A DNA stretch of 8,797 nt. Origin: JANMDR01 sp031376425 (lineage in GTDB: Bacteria; Pseudomonadota; Gammaproteobacteria; Burkholderiales; Usitatibacteraceae). Below the pieces are notes generated by a model. It made no database searches, was not told the DNA's origin, and saw only the letters and a program-made list of their open reading frames with translations. Location: assembly GCA_031376425.1 (NCBI GenBank), contig JANMDR010000221.1, positions 1-8,797 of the forward strand. The letters run 5' to 3'. This document shows positions 1-6,225 of the stretch, piece after piece. Every line of letters begins with the position of its first letter. Positions within the stretch are counted from its first letter, which is position 1. Made by a program: the position numbers and the translations under genes.

Positions 1-34
1 TTATAAGATAACATTACAATCACAACAGCGCACC

Positions 35-919
35 GTGATACTAACCAAACAACAATCAGAGCTACCACCAGAATTTACCGACGTTATTTTATCAACGCAA
101 AGTTTTTATCGCGTGGCCGCAGTGCAAATGGCATCGGGGCCAAATGTAAGCGCGAATTTAGAAGAAGCGGCAAAATTAATCGGCCTAGCCGCAAAAGCGG
201 GCGCACGCATCATTGCGCTACCAGAATACTTTGCCATTATGGGCATGCAGTCTAGCGACAAAGTTGCGGTACGTGAACAAAATAATGGGCTGGATGGCGA
301 CGGCCCCATTCAGCGCTGGATGAAAGATCAAGCGCGGAAACATAACTGCTGGCTAATAGGTGGCTCTATCCCTATTGATTGTGGCGATGCAAATCGTGTT
401 CGCAATGCAACGTTGGTGTACGACAAAACGGGCAAGCAAGTTGCGCGCTACGACAAAATTCATTTGTTTAGTTTTAATCTTGGTAAAGAAAATTATAACG
501 AAGCCGACAATATCCAACCGGGCAACCAAGTGGTCAGTTTTAACACGCCCTATGGCCGCGTGGGGTTATCCATTTGCTATGACTTACGCTTCCCCGAACT
601 TTATCGCGCTATGGGAGAGGTTGATTTTATTTTGGTGCCGTCAGCCTTTACAGCGACCACTGGTAAAGCGCATTGGGAGCCGCTAATACGCGCCCGTGCT
701 ATCGAAAATTTGGCTTATGTAATAGCGCCCGCGCAAGGCGGTTATCACGTTAATGGCCGCGAAACTCACGGTGATTCTATGATCGTTGACCCTTGGGGCG
801 TGGTGCTGGATCGTCTGCCGCGTGGTTCAGGGGTGGTCATCGCTGGTATCAATCCGCAATATGTAAAAACGGTGCGCAAAAGTTTGCCCGCACTTTCGCA
901 TCGCACCACTTTTAATTAA
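35..919 (+). CDS. carbon-nitrogen hydrolase, deaminated glutathione amidase (Nit1/NitB) type
   Basis: Cytoplasmic hydrolase of the nitrilase superfamily. The branch with this C-terminal active-site motif includes the omega-amidases that hydrolyse deaminated glutathione, a metabolite-repair reaction; that substrate is inferred from family, not proven here. The catalytic triad is visible: Glu64 in ALPEYF, Lys141 in YDKIHLF and Cys181 in ICYDLRFPELY. The fold starts at about residue 26 with RVAAVQMASG, where family members normally begin, so the GTG at 35 would leave about 25 extra residues. Other possible starts are GTG at 113 and ATG at 128. None has a convincing ribosome binding site, and the frame has no stop back to base 2, so the true start could lie left of the window. 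tldD follows 36 bp downstream on the same strand; I recall this order, often after a yhdP gene, from beta- and gammaproteobacteria. Function class is secure, start is not. Confidence 0.9.
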   Translation: MILTKQQSELPPEFTDVILSTQSFYRVAAVQMASGPNVSANLEEAAKLIGLAAKAGARIIALPEYFAIMGMQSSDKVAVREQNNGLDGDGPIQRWMKDQARKHNCWLIGGSIPIDCGDANRVRNATLVYDKTGKQVARYDKIHLFSFNLGKENYNEADNIQPGNQVVSFNTPYGRVGLSICYDLRFPELYRAMGEVDFILVPSAFTATTGKAHWEPLIRARAIENLAYVIAPAQGGYHVNGRETHGDSMIVDPWGVVLDRLPRGSGVVIAGINPQYVKTVRKSLPALSHRTTFN

Positions 920-955
920 TTAACTCGTCATTCCCTCGCAAAAAATCGGAAAATA

Positions 956-2416
956 ATGCAAGCGTCAATCACTACTGCAACCGCCTTTGAACAATCAAAA
1001 CAAATTCTACTCACCAACTATGGGCTGGATGAATCTGACTTGCAAAAAGTGTTCTCACACATCATGCATCACGATGCCGACTACGCTGATCTGTATTTTC
1101 AATACACCCGTAGCGAAGGTTGGGCGTTGGAAGAAGGGCGCGTAAAATCGGGCAGTTTTAGTATTGATCAAGGTGTGGGCGTGCGGGTAGTGAGTGGTGA
1201 AAAAACCGCTTTCGCCTACTCGGACGACATTAATGCGGATGCCCTAATGGCCGCTGCCAATACCACGCGTTCTATCGCCCGTGCCGGTAAAAATGCACCA
1301 GCGGTTAAAGCATTAACTTCGGCTACCACCAGCCGCTTACTCTATCCGCCGCGTGATCTTGTAAGCCATTTTACCGATGCGCAAAAAGTTAGCGTACTGC
1401 AGCGTTTAGAAAAATTTGCCCGCGCTATTGACCCACGGGTAAAGGAAGTGATTGCGCGACTATCTGGCGAATCCGAATACATATTAGTTGCCCGTCACGA
1501 TGGCCTAATTGCGGCAGATGTGCGCCCCTTAATTCATATTGGCGTGACCATCATTGCCGAACAAAATGGCCGCCGCGAACAAGGCCATACGGGTGGTGGT
1601 GGGCGCTATGATTACAGCTACTTCACCGATGACGTGCTGCAAACTATTGCCAAACAAGGGGTGCGTGAAGCGCTTATTAATCTTGATGCGAAACCAACCC
1701 CCGCTGGACAAATGACGGTAGTACTCGGTGCTGGCTGGCCCGGCATTTTGCTGCATGAGGCAGTGGGTCATGGTTTGGAAGGTGATTTTAATCGCAAAGG
1801 CTCATCACTTTTTGCCGGCAAAATAGGTCAGCAAGTAGCAGCCAAAGGCGTTACCGTGGTGGACGACGGCACCTTGCCGGATCGACGCGGCTCGCTCAAT
1901 ATTGATGATGAAGGCACGCCATCACAACATAACGTGCTAATTGAAGATGGCATTTTAAAGGGATACCTTCAAGATAGCCTAAATGCGAGACTCATGGGCG
2001 TACCTGTCACCGGCAATGCCCGCCGCGAATCCTACGCCCACATTCCCATGCCGCGCATGACGAATACCTACATGCTCGGTGGCGATAAAACGCCGGAAGA
2101 AATTATTGCCAGCGTGGAACGCGGCCTTTACGCCCCTAATTTTGGTGGTGGGCAGGTAGATACCACCAGCGGCAAGTTTGTGTTTTCAGCTAGCGAAGCC
2201 TATATGATCGAAAACGGCAAAATTACCTATCCGGTAGTGGGCGCAACTTTAATGGGCAATGGCATAGAATCGCTACGCCACATCACCATGATTGGTAACG
2301 ATATGGCGCTAGATTCGGGCATTGGTGTGTGCGGCAAAGAAGGCCAAAGCGTGCCAGTGGGAGTAGGGCAGCCAACCATGCGCATTGAAGGCTTAACGGT
2401 AGGTGGTACGGCTTAA
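956..2416 (+). CDS. tldD: metalloprotease TldD
   Basis: TldD is a cytoplasmic zinc metalloprotease subunit that forms a heterodimer with TldE (PmbA). The pair degrades unfolded peptides and processes peptide precursors such as microcin B17; it also affects CcdA stability. The protein is 486 residues, close to the E. coli length (481 residues as I recall it). The zinc motif HExxxH is seen as HEAVGH at residues 267-272, followed by GLEGDFNRKGSS. The conserved late cysteine, a zinc ligand in the family, is Cys459 in GVCGKEGQS. The N-terminal domain has the typical ADLYFQ and EEGRVKSGSFSIDQGVGVR segments. The ATG at 956 is preceded by a weak purine stretch (CGGAAAA). The gene lies 36 bp after the amidase and is probably cotranscribed with it. 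The partner pmbA is not in the window, which is usual because it tends to be encoded elsewhere. Confidence 0.97.
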   Translation: MQASITTATAFEQSKQILLTNYGLDESDLQKVFSHIMHHDADYADLYFQYTRSEGWALEEGRVKSGSFSIDQGVGVRVVSGEKTAFAYSDDINADALMAAANTTRSIARAGKNAPAVKALTSATTSRLLYPPRDLVSHFTDAQKVSVLQRLEKFARAIDPRVKEVIARLSGESEYILVARHDGLIAADVRPLIHIGVTIIAEQNGRREQGHTGGGGRYDYSYFTDDVLQTIAKQGVREALINLDAKPTPAGQMTVVLGAGWPGILLHEAVGHGLEGDFNRKGSSLFAGKIGQQVAAKGVTVVDDGTLPDRRGSLNIDDEGTPSQHNVLIEDGILKGYLQDSLNARLMGVPVTGNARRESYAHIPMPRMTNTYMLGGDKTPEEIIASVERGLYAPNFGGGQVDTTSGKFVFSASEAYMIENGKITYPVVGATLMGNGIESLRHITMIGNDMALDSGIGVCGKEGQSVPVGVGQPTMRIEGLTVGGTA

Positions 2417-2420
2417 GAGA

Positions 2421-2426
2421 AGGAGG
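2421..2426 (+). promoter_or_regulatory. strong Shine-Dalgarno sequence AGGAGG after tldD
   Basis: AGGAGG begins five bases after the tldD stop codon. It is the best match to the 16S anti-Shine-Dalgarno sequence on the plus strand here, better than the site in front of msrB, yet it lies 87 bases upstream of the msrB ATG and cannot serve it directly. Nine bases downstream is a TTG codon at 2436 that opens a 20-codon frame. The match is seen directly; its use is inference. Confidence 0.4.
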
Positions 2427-2435
2427 TTGCATATA

Positions 2436-2498
2436 TTGCATCCACTCATGCCGTCACACCGTACAAACATCATCGCTCCCTACAAACAAATTTTTTAA
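2436..2498 (+). CDS. possible 20-codon leader ORF between tldD and msrB (TTG start)
   Basis: An open frame of 20 codons starts with TTG at 2436 and ends with TAA at 2496-2498. It is preceded at a 9-base spacing by AGGAGG. An internal ATG at 2448 lies in the same frame. The predicted peptide begins MHPLMPSHRT, ends in KQIF, and has no recognisable domain or hydrophobic segment. The stop lies just ahead of the msrB ribosome binding site (AGAAGGA, 2498-2504), so ribosomes ending here would be released beside the msrB start. It could be a leader peptide or a translational-coupling element for msrB, or chance: a TTG start and a 20-codon length are weak evidence. I do not recognise the peptide. Confidence 0.25.
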   Translation: MHPLMPSHRTNIIAPYKQIF

Positions 2499-2513
2499 GA
2501 AGGAAACCAAATC

Positions 2514-3086
2514 ATGCAACGCAGAAACTTCCTAACCCGCGTATCCACAGCCATCGCTGGCCTAGTCGGCACAGCGGCAACCACACGCGCACTGACCGCA
2601 CAAGCTCAATCTGAAGTGAAAACCGCAGCGCCTGCAGTTGCACCAGTGGCAGAAGCAGAAATTGACGTAACGCCAGTCAAGGCCGATAAAATTGTAAAGC
2701 TAACGTTGAGCGATGACGAATGGAAAAAGCGCCTAAGCCCTGCAGCATACCGCGTTCTCCGCAAAGAAGGCACCGAGCCTTCCGGCTCAAGCCCACTCAA
2801 TGGCGAAAAACGCAAAGGCACTTTTGTCTGCGCAGGCTGTAACCTACCAGTGTTCACCAGCGAAATGAAATACGAAAGCGGCACCGGCTGGCCTAGCTTC
2901 TTTGACACCATTCCAGCCGCATTCAATACCAGCACCGACTACAAACTAATCTACCCGAGAACCGAATACCACTGCGCCAGATGCGGCGGGCATCATGGGC
3001 ATGTATTCAACGACGGTCCAAAGCCAACGGGAAAACGTTGGTGTAACAACGGTGTTTCACTGAAGTTTGTGCCGGCGAAGGTTTAG
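2514..3086 (+). CDS. msrB: periplasmic peptide-methionine (R)-S-oxide reductase with Tat signal
   Basis: MsrB reduces the R form of methionine sulfoxide in oxidized proteins. Residues 1-31 form a twin-arginine signal (RRNFL at 3-7, then a small hydrophobic Ala/Gly/Val stretch and ALTAQA), pointing to export of the folded enzyme to the periplasm. Residues 32-60 are an Ala/Pro/Val-rich linker. The SelR domain runs from about residue 65 to 187. Zinc-binding pairs are C106xxC109 and C154xxC157; the catalytic cysteine is Cys177 in RWCNNGVSL. The position of the usual recycling cysteine, before GWPSF, is Thr124 (SGTGWPSF), and no other cysteine remains, so the sulfenic acid must be reduced directly by a partner. 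The ATG is supported by AGAAGGA nine bases upstream. It lies 97 bp after tldD. A following gene on this strand is absent. The family call is very secure; localisation is a strong inference. Confidence 0.95.
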   Translation: MQRRNFLTRVSTAIAGLVGTAATTRALTAQAQSEVKTAAPAVAPVAEAEIDVTPVKADKIVKLTLSDDEWKKRLSPAAYRVLRKEGTEPSGSSPLNGEKRKGTFVCAGCNLPVFTSEMKYESGTGWPSFFDTIPAAFNTSTDYKLIYPRTEYHCARCGGHHGHVFNDGPKPTGKRWCNNGVSLKFVPAKV

Positions 3087-3091
3087 GATAT

Positions 3092-3123
3092 AGGTAAGCA
3101 AGCCGACAGGTAAGTAAGCTCGC
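3092..3123. repeat. short two-copy direct repeat, 16-bp period
   Basis: Two near-identical copies of AGGTAAGcAAGC occur at 3092-3103 and 3108-3119 (11 of 12 bases alike), and the 16-base period gives 13 of 16 matches. They lie just after the msrB stop codon in the convergent intergenic region. The region 3087-3274 holds no supportable gene. The repeat is probably a small tandem duplication; no function is proposed. Confidence 0.5.
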
Positions 3124-3164
3124 AAACGAATGTTTTTTAAGCGCGTGGGCATCTATGCGATTGG

Positions 3165-3176
3165 TCAAGTACTTGA
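3165..3176. repeat. perfect 12-bp palindrome TCAAGTACTTGA
   Basis: TCAAGTACTTGA is its own reverse complement over 12 bases. It sits in the middle of the convergent intergenic region between msrB and the membrane-protein gene, where a promoter-linked operator is not expected because neither neighbour starts here. It may be a chance palindrome or a protein-binding site. Confidence 0.4.
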
Positions 3177-3251
3177 GAAATCCTACACGACGAGGAAATA
3201 AGTTGAATCCGAGGGTGGCAATTCAATATTGATTGAAACATCAGTTTAGCT

Positions 3252-3283
3252 TTTGAGTATTGCGCGTAAGTATGCTACTCAAA
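3252..3283. repeat. inverted repeat at the end of the 249-codon membrane-protein gene
   Basis: TTTGAGTA at 3252-3259 and TACTCAAA at 3276-3283 form 8-bp perfect arms around a 16-base spacer. The right arm overlaps the TAG stop (3275-3277) and last codons of the minus-strand membrane-protein gene. The position, between two convergent genes, suits a terminator, but the stem is AU-rich, the loop is long, and no run of U follows on either strand. It is therefore at best a weak or non-canonical terminator. Confidence 0.35.
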
Positions 3284-4024
3284 TTTCCGAATTAATACTT
3301 GAATTTCTCCGTTTTCTTCGTGAGCGACGGAAATAACACCGTTCTCGTGTAATCGGATACGCTCACTTTCAGCGATCCCTGGATAACGATAGGCATTGTG
3401 GAAATCGCTCCAATACGCCACCCTCTTAATTATCGAGTGAAGCGCTTTTTCGTTCAGAATTGCAAATTGGTTTAGCGTGGCAAAAATGGTGATTAGGCCA
3501 AGTGCACCAAACCCTCGTGCAAATACTTTCATCACTTTTAACAACGGCCTGTTTAAAACCATACTTATGAAGCCGGTTACAAATTGGGTGATCGTTACAA
3601 TAGCAGCAATTATTGATACTAAAAATGACCACACAGGAAGGTATGAAGCAAATGTTATAAATGCAACCGTTAGATCTAAGTCTTGTGGGGGAAGACCGAT
3701 TGCAGAGGTAACAATAATTCGAGCCAGCGCCGTGGCAAGAAGCAACACAAAAAGATGTACAACTAAAATTAATACTTTGCCTACAGCGTGCCTCCAAATT
3801 TTACTTACAACAGGAAAACACCAAACAGTAAATCCGGCGGCAAAGCCACATAAGGAAAGTGCCATTGCTAGCCGAGACGTAGCGTATAAACTTGGATTTA
3901 TCGAGCCTGTCAAAATGCCAGCAAATAAAATAGCGAATGAGAATCCGTAGATTTTGTCGTGCAAATCACTTTCTTTGATATCGATGACGAGAATTTGTAA
4001 TCGGGATAAGATGGCGTCTAACAT
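3275..4024 (-). CDS. multi-pass membrane protein of unknown function
   Basis: I do not recognise this 249-residue protein. Hydrophobic segments suggest about five or six membrane helices: roughly residues 25-43, 52-73, 82-109, 118-157 (one long or two helices) and 168-190. The N-terminal 24 residues are mildly amphipathic. A charged soluble tail of about 55 residues follows the last helix and contains YPGIAESERIRLHENG. No catalytic motif or known transporter signature was seen. The ATG at 4024 has GAGAGAA upstream as a plausible ribosome binding site, and it directly abuts the stop of a 24-codon frame. Base composition is lower in GC than its neighbours: 3601-3660 has 19 G or C in 60 bases. 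A 157-codon plus-strand frame lies antisense (3477-3950) but reads as a shadow. Coding status is well supported by length and the membrane pattern; function is unknown. Confidence 0.8.
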   Translation of the reverse strand: MLDAILSRLQILVIDIKESDLHDKIYGFSFAILFAGILTGSINPSLYATSRLAMALSLCGFAAGFTVWCFPVVSKIWRHAVGKVLILVVHLFVLLLATALARIIVTSAIGLPPQDLDLTVAFITFASYLPVWSFLVSIIAAIVTITQFVTGFISMVLNRPLLKVMKVFARGFGALGLITIFATLNQFAILNEKALHSIIKRVAYWSDFHNAYRYPGIAESERIRLHENGVISVAHEENGEIQVLIRKFE

Positions 4025-4099
4025 TTATTTTCTCTCAAATTGGTTCTCATGAATGGTTGTTGATAAATGACTAAAATGTCCGTCGAGCGCGGCTACCAT
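4025..4099 (-). CDS. possible 24-codon ORF abutting the membrane-protein start
   Basis: On the minus strand an ATG at 4099 opens 24 codons ending in TAA (4027-4025), immediately followed by the ATG of the 249-codon gene at 4024. GAAGG at 4114-4110 lies 10 bases before the ATG. The frame is open for eight more codons upstream before a stop. The predicted peptide begins MVAALDGHFSH and ends NQFERK; it is polar, with no membrane segment or signal peptide. The abutting stop and start would allow translational coupling. It may be a real micro-gene or a coupling leader; or it may be the degraded 3' end of a longer gene whose 5' part was lost before the 143-codon neighbour. I do not recognise the sequence. 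A 46-codon plus-strand frame (4066-4206) overlaps it but lacks a ribosome binding site. Confidence 0.3.
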   Translation of the reverse strand: MVAALDGHFSHLSTTIHENQFERK

Positions 4100-4138
4100 A
4101 TCGAAATCGCCTTCGAGGTAGATTTACATACGCTTGAA

Positions 4139-4570
4139 TTAGAGCCTATCCCAAACTTGATAAACACCAATCACGTGTACCGCGCCGTAGCCGATACAAA
4201 TGACTGAACTCCAAATCAAAAACGGGGTGACTTGGTGCGGGGCAAATACAAATAAGGGAATAATCGCCAACCCACGCAGCAGGTAAATGATGGTGATGCA
4301 TATCAACGCAAATTTCAAATATGGCAATTGCGCTATACCACCAAAGGTAGCGCCCGCGCCCGCCAATGCATAAGCTGCCCACAGGGTGAGTACCAGTGCA
4401 ATGCCGATGGTGACCACTGTAGGATAGATTTTTCCCGCTTCGGCAGCCCGCGCCATTTGCTCACCCGCGCCAAAAAACCGATACCAAGGTGCACCGCCTA
4501 AAATGATAGCGATGTGTAGCAATGATGCAATCGCGCTTAAACAGGCGGCGATGATTAAAGTAATGTTCAT
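4139..4570 (-). CDS. small four-helix integral membrane protein, unknown function
   Basis: A 143-residue protein made almost entirely of four predicted membrane helices, roughly residues 4-25, 50-73, 84-109 and 116-138. Between helices 1 and 2 is a polar loop with APWYRFFGAGEQMARAAEAGK; the rest has very short loops. A histidine in helix 1 (His19) and another in helix 4 (His132) lie within the membrane, which hints at, but does not prove, a cofactor or metal role. I think similar small proteins are common as hypothetical proteins in Proteobacteria but cannot name a family. The ATG at 4570 lacks a clear ribosome binding site. It lies 57 bp downstream of the DinB-like gene on the same strand and may be its operon partner. 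Confidence 0.8.
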   Translation of the reverse strand: MNITLIIAACLSAIASLLHIAIILGGAPWYRFFGAGEQMARAAEAGKIYPTVVTIGIALVLTLWAAYALAGAGATFGGIAQLPYLKFALICITIIYLLRGLAIIPLFVFAPHQVTPFLIWSSVICIGYGAVHVIGVYQVWDRL

Positions 4571-4627
4571 TTTTGGACTATCTTGGTTTCAATAGGTGTG
4601 ATGTATCAAAGCGTCGAATTTACTACG

Positions 4628-5170
4628 CTATACATCACCTTCGTTGGGAATAAGCGCCATCAAATCCGTAACCCCAACATCTACACCAGCTTGTGAAAGC
4701 AGGGTGCTTGCTTGGCCTCGGTGGTGGGTTTGATGGTTAAAAAAATGCATGATGACACTGTAGAAATTCTTCTTCATCGCCACGCCTTTGGTGGTGGTGT
4801 ATTGCAGCACATGATCCAGATCGCTATCCTTGATTGCGGCAGCCCATTCGATGATAATTTGATCGAGTTTGCGCCGATAAATTGCAAGACTTTGAATATC
4901 AGGGTGTAGCTGTTGGTCAAGGCTAGTTGCGGCAGGTAGAGTTTGCACAACCTCACGCACAGCAAAGTTTTCAGGATGGTTAACGAAGCGCTTTAGCCAA
5001 ATGGTATCGCCCACTGCCAAGTGATTGAGCGTACCCAAAATTGAACCAAAGAATGCCCCTTTATCGGCGGTTATTTCCGCCGCCGTTAAACGCATCGCAG
5101 TCTCGAATACCTTGGTATTCATCCATTCGTTGTATTTCGCCATTTGGCGAACGTGATTTGCGCGGGTCAT
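4628..5170 (-). CDS. DinB family protein
   Basis: A 180-residue member of the DinB/YfiT four-helix-bundle superfamily, whose members bind a divalent metal through three histidines. Some characterised relatives are thiol transferases (for example maleylpyruvate isomerase and BacA-type bacillithiol transferases); no substrate can be assigned here. It is not DNA polymerase IV, which shares the dinB name. The expected metal ligands are visible as His50 in TLNHLAVGD and His146 and His150 in FFNHQTHHRGQ. The N-terminus, MAKYNEWMN, is the usual first helix. Its ATG overlaps the stop codon of the ParB-like gene upstream by one base (TAATG), which implies coupled translation; AGAAAGAGA just upstream may assist. 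Length is normal for the family. The family is secure, the role unknown. Confidence 0.92.
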   Translation of the reverse strand: MTRANHVRQMAKYNEWMNTKVFETAMRLTAAEITADKGAFFGSILGTLNHLAVGDTIWLKRFVNHPENFAVREVVQTLPAATSLDQQLHPDIQSLAIYRRKLDQIIIEWAAAIKDSDLDHVLQYTTTKGVAMKKNFYSVIMHFFNHQTHHRGQASTLLSQAGVDVGVTDLMALIPNEGDV

Positions 5171-5535
5171 TATTCTCTTTCTAAATGTTCGTCGGCCTCT
5201 GGGTTTACCAAAAATTGCACCGCTTCAATAGTTTCCTTACCCAAAAGTAAGGCTTTACAGATGCGGTGCATTCCGTCCATCACCCAGCCTTCGGCTGACA
5301 GAATGACCGGATAATCAAACGATGCATTGTTGATTCTTTTTGTATGTTCAGTGATGCGGCGACAGGTTGGCTCCACATCGAAGAACCAAGTGTTAATATC
5401 AAGTGCGCTTATTTGTTCGATAGGGATTTGCTGCGATGTGAGTTTAGCCGCGTGTTCCCAAAGCCGTTCGGTAAGCCAAACGCGTTTTATGCCGTCATCG
5501 CCACGCATCGCAAAGTGAGGTTGGGTAGAATTCAT
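5170..5535 (-). CDS. small ParB/sulfiredoxin-fold domain protein
   Basis: A 121-residue stand-alone protein with the ParB/Srx superfamily signature VMDGMHRICKALLLG at residues 85-99. The core DGxHR (87-91) corresponds to the phosphate- or nucleotide-binding box of ParB and sulfiredoxin. The N-terminal part has RGDDGIKRVWLTERLWEHA, followed by a WFFDVEPTCRRITEH segment (residues 50-64) that precedes the fold core. It lacks the helix-turn-helix and dimerisation parts of a chromosome-partition ParB, so a partition role is unlikely; similar proteins are often labelled ParB-like only from the domain. It overlaps the DinB-like gene by one base, so the two proteins are probably made together. The ATG at 5535 has no clear ribosome binding site, and an internal ATG (codon 10) is no better. 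The fold is probable; biochemical activity is unknown. Confidence 0.8.
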   Translation of the reverse strand: MNSTQPHFAMRGDDGIKRVWLTERLWEHAAKLTSQQIPIEQISALDINTWFFDVEPTCRRITEHTKRINNASFDYPVILSAEGWVMDGMHRICKALLLGKETIEAVQFLVNPEADEHLERE

Positions 5536-5575
5536 TTATCAAGAATTTTACTTGTTTTTGGATGAGATTACGGTG

Positions 5576-6151
5576 CTACTGGCAACCTTCAGAAGCGGCA
5601 ACATCCATTTGCCCATAACGTAACTTTGCCACCGATTTTGCCGCAATATTCACGACAAATATATGGCTAAAGCTAGTTTCGCACAACTGCATCATCGGTT
5701 CACCGGTGAGGGCTGTAACAATTTGCGCCGTCGTATTGCTATGGCCCACAACCAGTACGGCACCGGAAAGCTTTGTTAGAGCGGCGATTACTTCCGGTAC
5801 ATGCGCTGCAGCTTCGCCTTTGCGCACGCCAATTTCGATAGTTTGGAGCGCCATTTTTTTTGCGAGTGGCTGTGCGGTTTCTCTAGTGCGGCGTAGGTTT
5901 GTGGTGATGATCGCATTCACTTTGAATTGCGCCAATGCCTCCGCTAATTGCGTTGCACGTAGTTGTCCCGCTGGGCTTAGCGCCGGATCGTTTGCAGGCT
6001 CGGTGGCACGTTCAGCGTGACGCACAACAATAACTGTGGTCGGCTCGGCAGACGCAGATGCGGTAAAAAGCATGGTGAATGCAATTATGCAAGTTTTAGC
6101 TGAGCGTAGGCGCATAAGTAGGCATAAAGATGGATATGTAAGTAACCGCAT
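5576..6151 (-). CDS. secreted histidine phosphatase superfamily protein (SixA/phosphoglycerate-mutase-like)
   Basis: Member of the histidine phosphatase superfamily, in which a histidine takes the phosphoryl group. The core is VVRHAER (Arg44, His45), LSPAGQLRATQLAEAL at 58-73, the TNLRRTRETAQPL segment with Arg90, and the second catalytic histidine His137 in VVGHSNT. A signal peptide precedes it: the hydrophobic stretch TCIIAFTMLFTASASA ending near residue 35, with cleavage before EPTT, so the enzyme is probably periplasmic. The long form starts at 6151; the internal ATG at 6115 (residue 13) would give a more normal 23-residue signal peptide and is my preferred start, although neither has a ribosome binding site. 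The mature domain is compact (about 155 residues), SixA-sized. Substrate unknown. It lies 74 bp after the GNAT gene, which is itself downstream of ugpC. Confidence 0.9.
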   Translation of the reverse strand: MRLLTYPSLCLLMRLRSAKTCIIAFTMLFTASASAEPTTVIVVRHAERATEPANDPALSPAGQLRATQLAEALAQFKVNAIITTNLRRTRETAQPLAKKMALQTIEIGVRKGEAAAHVPEVIAALTKLSGAVLVVGHSNTTAQIVTALTGEPMMQLCETSFSHIFVVNIAAKSVAKLRYGQMDVAASEGCQ

Positions 6152-6160
6152 AGATTTGTC

Positions 6161-6180
6161 GTATAATTTATATTATGTTA
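6161..6180 (-). promoter_or_regulatory. possible AT-rich -10 region for the histidine phosphatase gene
   Basis: Eighteen of the 20 bases are A or T, and the minus strand contains overlapping -10-like hexamers (CATAAT, TATAAA) 15-28 bases before the ATG at 6151. No good -35 hexamer was found at a proper distance upstream. If used, transcription would start within a few bases of the 6151 ATG, which favours the internal start at 6115. This is weak evidence from composition. Confidence 0.22.
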
Positions 6181-6225
6181 AATGAAATTATTGTGCTGGT
6201 AATGTATTGGCCTGTCTCAAATTGC

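Noticed and set aside
2427..2440. TTGCATATATTGCA as a possible operator or promoter -35 element
   Set aside because: It is only an imperfect palindrome (TGCA repeated around TATAT), and no -10 hexamer occurs 16-18 bases after either TTGCAT.
3099..3136. Rho-independent terminator for msrB ending in the T-run at 3132-3137
   Set aside because: The T-run is there, but the bases before it form at most a three-base-pair stem, so no terminator hairpin is supported.
3477..3950. 157-codon plus-strand frame antisense to the membrane-protein gene
   Set aside because: Its product is rich in Thr, Asn, Lys and Ala with no domain or membrane logic, there is no ribosome binding site, and the opposite strand gives a coherent membrane-helix pattern with a good start context.
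4066..4206. 46-codon plus-strand frame across the 4025-4138 spacer
   Set aside because: It has no ribosome binding site, runs into the 3' end of the convergent-strand membrane gene, and has no partner on the plus strand; the minus-strand 24-codon frame fits its context better.
4628..5535. Toxin-antitoxin or plasmid-partition module because of the ParB-like and overlapping gene
   Set aside because: The ParB-like protein lacks helix-turn-helix and dimerisation domains, no ParA is present, and the DinB-family fold is not a known toxin; overlap alone does not indicate such a module.
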